DNA from: Globomyces pollinis-pini
Lineage: Eukaryota; Chytridiomycota; Chytridiomycetes; Rhizophydiales; Globomycetaceae
DNA length: 64,000 nt
Reading direction: 5' to 3'
Assembly: GCA_025399215.1 (NCBI GenBank)
Contig: MU621105.1
Coordinates: forward strand, 1,112 to 65,111
A program made the position numbers and the translations under genes. Of this stretch, positions 59,244 through 64,000 are shown one piece after another. Within the stretch, counting starts at the first letter, position 1, and each line of letters begins with the position of its first letter. The notes below the pieces were generated by a model. It searched no databases, was not told the DNA's origin, and was given only the letters and a program-made list of their open reading frames with translations.

Positions 59244-60586
59244 ATGACTTGTCCAGATGGTAGCCTCGGAAGTTACTTTACTTCAAGGTATTCTGAATAA
59301 TGGTAACATGACTATAGTCAACTGGAACATTCTCATCTAGAATTCAACAAATCATTCAACTTTTCAAATCTGGCTAATAGATTTCTTTCCTTATCAAATT
59401 CTGATCAATCTCAAATAATGATTTACGATGTGATCTTATCAAAAGTGAATGATACTGAAAGTGAATTAAGTGCTAAATTCTCACAATATTTGGTTATCAA
59501 CAGTCTAATAGGTGTTTGTGTAGAAAATAACATGATATATTACTTATTTCCTCCTACTGTATCTGTAGTTAGATCATTATTTCCTACGGTGATAGGTTCA
59601 GAAGGAGTTAAATATTATTTAGCATGTCATATTCATTCAAATAGTGAACCTCGACTATTGGGTACTTTAAATTGAAATCTAAATTATATTTAGTAGCACC
59701 AACCATTCAACAACATCGACCACAATTTATTCAATACGTTCAATCAAAAGTAGGTGCTATACCCGATGCATTAGCATTCACAAATTATTCCGTTTTTGAA
59801 CCTAGTAAATGTCCACAATTAAAGAATCTAATACAATATCTATTGGTAGCAGGTTCAAGAGTTGTATCAACAAATCATTGTAAAAATTTAATTGTAAATT
59901 CAAATAATTGATTTGATATTAGATTTCATCAGCTCATGTTGAAGAATTCCTAAAGAATCCTCTATTACCAATATTAAAACGGAAACCTATATCGATATGG
60001 TTATACGATGCATATGAATTATCATGTCCATTTCAATTAGAATTTTTCGAAATTTTCAAACAAGGTAAAATAATCTAAAATTGTTCAAAACAATAGGTGG
60101 AATATTAATGTTGGATATAACATTTTTAAGAAATTTTGATATTGAAAATCAATTAGCATTATTACAATCATTTTTGAAATTACATGATGGAAATCGATTT
60201 GGTAAACCAATGGGATGGAAATGTTTTATACATCCTAGAGTATGGGGATTTTTAGAATTTGATACAAAATCTCATGATGTTGATATCAGAAATAGGTTTT
60301 TTTTTTCATTTGGTTATTTATATATAGATCCATGTTGGTGATGAAAATATTGGAGAATTGGAGAAAATCAAATTTAATTGTTATCTGTAGATCTTTTGTT
60401 GATGAACAACCGGATACAAACAAATTAGGAAATGCAATGATTTACCTTCATCGTCTTTATTATCTTCATTATCGTTTCTTTTTCATGATCACGGATAATC
60501 CAGAATCTTATCATAACATTAGTGGATCATTGGAATTCATGACCTTTGAAAAGTTTTGGAGTACTATACCATTAATTGCCAATTAA
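59244..60586 (+). CDS. Hypothetical protein of about 400 aa, unrecognised
   Basis: ATG at 59244 (MTCPDGSLGSYF), then several exons joined by short introns: LEFNKSFNFSNLANRFLSL, VCVENNMIYYLFPPTVSVVR, KLYLVAPTIQQHRPQF, EEFLKNPLLPILKRKPISIW, GGILMLDITFLRNF, RFGKPMGWKCFIHPRVWGFL, GNAMIYLHRLYYLHYRFFFM, and the end STIPLIAN. The mix of Trp-rich beta strands and a late aromatic helix is suggestive of a folded enzyme-like or chromatin-type domain, but I do not recognise it. Convergent with POT1, 160 bp apart. Confidence 0.6.
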
Positions 60587-60747
60587 GTGATCTTTCTGTT
60601 GATTTTATCTCATTCTTTTTATACATTGTATGTATTAATACATTGATTATCATGGCAAATAATTTTGTAGTTTTTAAAAAAGATATTTATTTTGAAATTC
60701 TTTGATGATGAAAATAATTGAAATTCATGAGATCTACAACAGAAAAC

Positions 60748-62408
60748 TATAATTTGGTATTGACAAGTTTATAACGTATTTTAGATTCTCCTTGTACCAA
60801 CGTTTGATCAATTTTTATAAAACATGAAAATTCAATGGCATCTGTGACTCCATGATGATTTACATTCCAAAGTCGTGACAGTGATTTTTTAATTGAACTT
60901 GAATGTTCATTTGGTATGGTTAAATCACAAGGTTGAGTTCCATCAAAAAAATTGATCTATAAAATGTTATTTAAATTGATTTTTACCGCATCAGTACCAG
61001 TGACGATTAATGGTAAATATCCTGTTCCATCAGTTATCAATAAAGAAAATAAGTAATGGAATGTATAATCATCCATTGATTTGCATTTTGGACAAATCAT
61101 ATGTCCCAAATTTAATAATACTCTACAAAAAATCAATACTAAAAAATGGTTTACGTTTCAAAACAATGATCACATAATGGTCTAGTGAAATGTTGGATAT
61201 TCATTGGCATATAATCAACAACTTTAACATTGACTTTAAAGATTTGATTCAATGTTTGTGATTTGAGTATCATATTTATTTTCGAAATTTCATTTGGTTT
61301 GATATATTTATGATCCAATGTTATTGAAGTTGGAATTTGATTGTTTTGTATTCCATCATGATTTTGATAATCCATTTCTAATCTAACAGGTTATTTAATC
61401 AAATCATTTTACGATTTCAATGTTTGGATTTCTGGACTTTGATAGGATAATAATTTAATAAAATGATAAGGTTCAAATTGATCACCATTTAATGCAACTT
61501 CTAATCGACCATTGATATCAAGTTTTCCCTTCAAATTTCGTAATAATACCAAACTACCTACTTCAATTCCATGAAATGTTGAATATTGATCCCATAATGT
61601 ACATACGATCACCATATTTTCTTGAATTCCCATCAAATCTTCTGATTCCAATAAAAGTGGTGGTTCTAGTAATTGAATATTACATGTATAATCTGTGATT
61701 CCAAGGATTTGAAAATTATTGGATCGATTTGGTTTACATACAATCTAATTTTAAACCTAAACAATACATTACTTTACAAACCAAATCAAAGAATTGTCCT
61801 ACTTGAATATCTTTAACTTGTAACAAAGGTCTTTTAGATTCAAATGTTTTCTTTGGTATCATTGATGAATCTTTTAAAGAATTATACCAACCCTTTAAAT
61901 TTGAAAATATAGTAGAATCTAATAAATTCATATCCAAACTACCTTCAGTTAGAATTTTAACATATTCAGGTGAATGTCTGGATACTACACCTTGAATTCT
62001 TCTACCAAACACATTCGTCTGAATAATTAATATTAATAATGATAATGATACCTTGAAACAACATTTTACAATATCACCAATTTGAATATCAGGGAAATCT
62101 TGTAATTTTGGTTTGAACATATTAATGGATAATCCATTCACATTCAATGGTAACGTTGGATCTGTAATCACTATTGTCATTCCATAATCTTTAATTCAAT
62201 TATGATTTTATTTTAAAATCTTTACCAATTCCTTTGGTTTTTGTAGGTTCTTTTAATCCAATCACAACTCCAAAACTTGTCACCAATGCTCGTTTGGATT
62301 CAAAACTGGTCAACCATTTATATTGTGGTTCCTATGGTTGTATGTTATGATGATAGTGGTTACTTTGGAGAGTAGAGTAATGTAAGCGTCCGAAAGTGAA
62401 TGGGTCAT
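60748..62408 (-). CDS. POT1: Telomere single-strand binding protein POT1
   Basis: Start at 62408 (MTHSLSDAYITLLSK) with a 32-nt intron before EPQYKWLTSFESKRALVTSF. Telo_bind OB-fold 1: GVVIGLKEPTKTKGIDYGMT, TIVITDPTLPLNVNGL, INMFKPKLQDFPDIQIGDIV, RRIQGVVSRHSPEYVKIL. Second OB-fold region has VIVCTLWDQYSTFHGIEVGS, LVLLRNLKGKLDINGRLEVA. POT1 caps the telomere G-overhang and controls telomerase access. The C-terminal part (to 60748) has a Cys pair segment (PFCDHC-type DHCFET) and QGESKIRYKLVN. At least five short introns. Confidence 0.82.
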
Positions 62409-62525
62409 TGGGAAAGATTTTGATTTCTCAATATTAAAGTATCATCATGATTATATCTTCAAAATATTTTAATTTATTTCATGACGTGCAGATGTTGTTC
62501 TAACGTTTACTAAGATGAGGTTATT

Positions 62526-63798
62526 TTAGTGTCGATATTGACAACTGGAACCATTATGACAGTTTCCATTCATATAATACTTACAAACACTCTTTTTGGG
62601 CCTAGATTCCTAACAAATTAAAAAATCATTCATTTACCATTGCCCTTAGTTGAGGAGCATGCATTCGAGACGGATAAGGTTCATATCTGGTGGGATGCGG
62701 TGGTGCATTGTAATATGAACCCCTACGTAATGTAGGGGGATAGATTGGTATAGGAAGTGCTGGTGGTGGATAAGGCATTATCGGATTATGTAATCTCTTG
62801 AAATTATGTATAAAAGTGCACTTCTCTCCATTTGGACAATGTCCATCTACTTCAAAGTATTTACACGGCATTGTATAATACTTGTCAGATGCATTGAAAT
62901 TCCTAGGTTTTGTTGATTTCTTTTCTTCTGTTTGTTGTTTGTCAGATTGTTGAACCTGATTCTTAGGTTCGGTTCCTCGTGTCGGATTCCTTTTTTCCTT
63001 TATTTCTTCAGCCTAACATAAATTATAAGTTTAATATACTAGTTTAAGTAATTCTTCGCTGACAGGCTTTCCAGGGTACATATCATGTACATTTTTTAAA
63101 TGTTCAATCAAATTCTTTGGTGTACTTTCATAAAGACAATACTTACAATTCACATGTGATTTTAAGTGTATTTGATAGGATGATGAAGTTGGGAAGTCGA
63201 AATCACAACCTTTACAGTAGGTGGTATCAATTTTTTCAGCTTCATTTGGTCCATTTGTCATCTCTTCATTCTCATTTTGATCTCTATCAAGGTGATTTTT
63301 AGACTTCTTATTTTTATGAGTGGGGTATTTGTTGTTTGAGTGTTTTACTGGTCGATTGTCCTTATAATTTGGCCTTGGATGGATGAATCTGAAATTCTGT
63401 TGCTGGGGATATGGAGGATAAAATCCATCAGGAGAATGGAAAGAATGAAATGCCGGTGGGTAATGAGGAGGAGGAGGATACATATGTGGCCATGGAACAA
63501 TTGGTGGAATTGGTGGTGGAATTGGTGGTGGAATATGTCTTGGTGGTTGATAATGACTATGTCTTCGACCTTGAGGTTGGGTATGACTTGAAGTTTTAGA
63601 TGGACTATTAGATGAATGATTTGATTGCGGTTTCGTCAATTCCTGATTATCTTCTGAGTTGTACCGTTTATCTGTTGGGTATGATTCATATGCAGCTTGA
63701 GGATGTTCCTTTATATAATCTTCCCATTGTTCATTTAATGATCTATTAGCATCCTCGCTTTGCTCTTGGTTCTGTTTGCTCTTCTGTCTACTTTCCAT
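62526..63798 (-). CDS. Zinc-finger RNA-binding protein (C2H2 plus two CCCH)
   Basis: MESRQKSKQNQEQSED at 63798 (or a longer start at 63876). A Pro-rich tract (HIPPPIPPPIPPIVPWPHM) precedes a C2H2 region (YCKGCDFDFPTSSSYQIHL, CKYCLYESTPKNLIEHL, HDMYPGK) resembling the zinc-finger part of NUFIP1. Downstream are two CCCH fingers, CKYFEVDGHCPNGEKCTFIH (C-x8-C-x5-C-x3-H) and CKYYMNGNCHNGSSCQYRH (C-x7-C-x5-C-x3-H), the last right before the stop at 62526. This suggests an mRNA-binding or RNP assembly factor. Possibly a paralogue by domain of the NUFIP1-like gene at 56.5 kb. Confidence 0.75.
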
Positions 63799-64000
63799 TA
63801 AAAAGGGGAAGATTTTTGGACTATAAAAGACGGCGAATTTATTCAGATATGATGTCAATATTTCAGAATTCAGCATTAAATATTTATTTATTAACTGTTA
63901 CATACCCACACTGTCCCATATCTTTTGTAATGACGCTAAACGTCAATTTCACGCTTCCATGACTTTGAACTCTAGTCACTATCATGTTACTGTACAATAT

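Overview
The window is nuclear DNA of a eukaryote with a compact, AT-rich genome, most likely a zoosporic early-diverging fungus or close relative (chytrid, Blastocladiomycota, Rozella or aphelid grade). Four GPI-type or secreted chitin deacetylases, three fungal-type acid phosphatases, fungal-style Exo70 and securin-like genes argue for the fungal side. An intraflagellar-transport subunit (IFT56/TTC26) and a probable CCDC148 argue for a flagellated stage. I cannot name the species. About 45 protein genes fill 64 kb on both strands. I found no rRNA, tRNA, CRISPR or clear transposon. Most genes are broken by spliceosomal introns of only about 24-35 nt, so most apparent frame breaks are introns rather than decay.

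Layout. 0-0.4 kb: N-terminal part of a Ser/Thr-rich mucin-like protein. 1-12.4 kb: IFT56, an orphan, cap-binding NCBP2, a DOMON surface protein, a flavin monooxygenase and DNA topoisomerase III-alpha. 12.9-18.9 kb: F-box-like protein, two tandem chitin deacetylases, a short-chain dehydrogenase and an acyl-protein thioesterase. 19.5-23.3 kb: three tandem intronless acid phosphatases. 23.4-36.8 kb: Exo70, membrane RING-CH ligase, WNK-type kinase, AAMP/Sqt1, MMS19, a decayed coiled-coil gene and a CHR (chromate) transporter. 37.3-47.1 kb: SnoaL-like protein, CCDC148, C2H2 factor, securin-like protein, mitoribosomal uL24m and mL54 head to head, MUS81 and U2AF65 head to head. 47.2-53.6 kb: two more chitin deacetylases around ANKRD39 and SIL1, then a full-length mucin-like paralogue of the first gene, interrupted by a 695-N assembly gap. 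54-64 kb: thioredoxin, NuSAP-like protein, NUFIP1-like protein, a small coiled-coil protein, ATP synthase OSCP, an orphan, POT1 and a CCCH/C2H2 zinc-finger protein.

Themes. Wall and surface functions (chitin deacetylases, GPI mucins, DOMON, acid phosphatases) are duplicated and sit beside single-copy housekeeping genes for genome maintenance (TOP3A, MMS19, MUS81, POT1), mitosis (NuSAP, securin), splicing and cap binding (U2AF65, NCBP2) and mitochondria (uL24m, mL54, OSCP).

The most unusual signal is in the introns. In four genes (Exo70, WNK, securin-like, NuSAP-like) a conserved reading frame is interrupted by a longer block that resolves into two or three complete minimal introns placed directly end to end (AG|GT junctions with no exon between them): 28+27, 28+73, 29+29 and 31+25+26 nt. 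These look like tandem introns with zero-length exons, removed either stepwise (recursive splicing) or as one unit.
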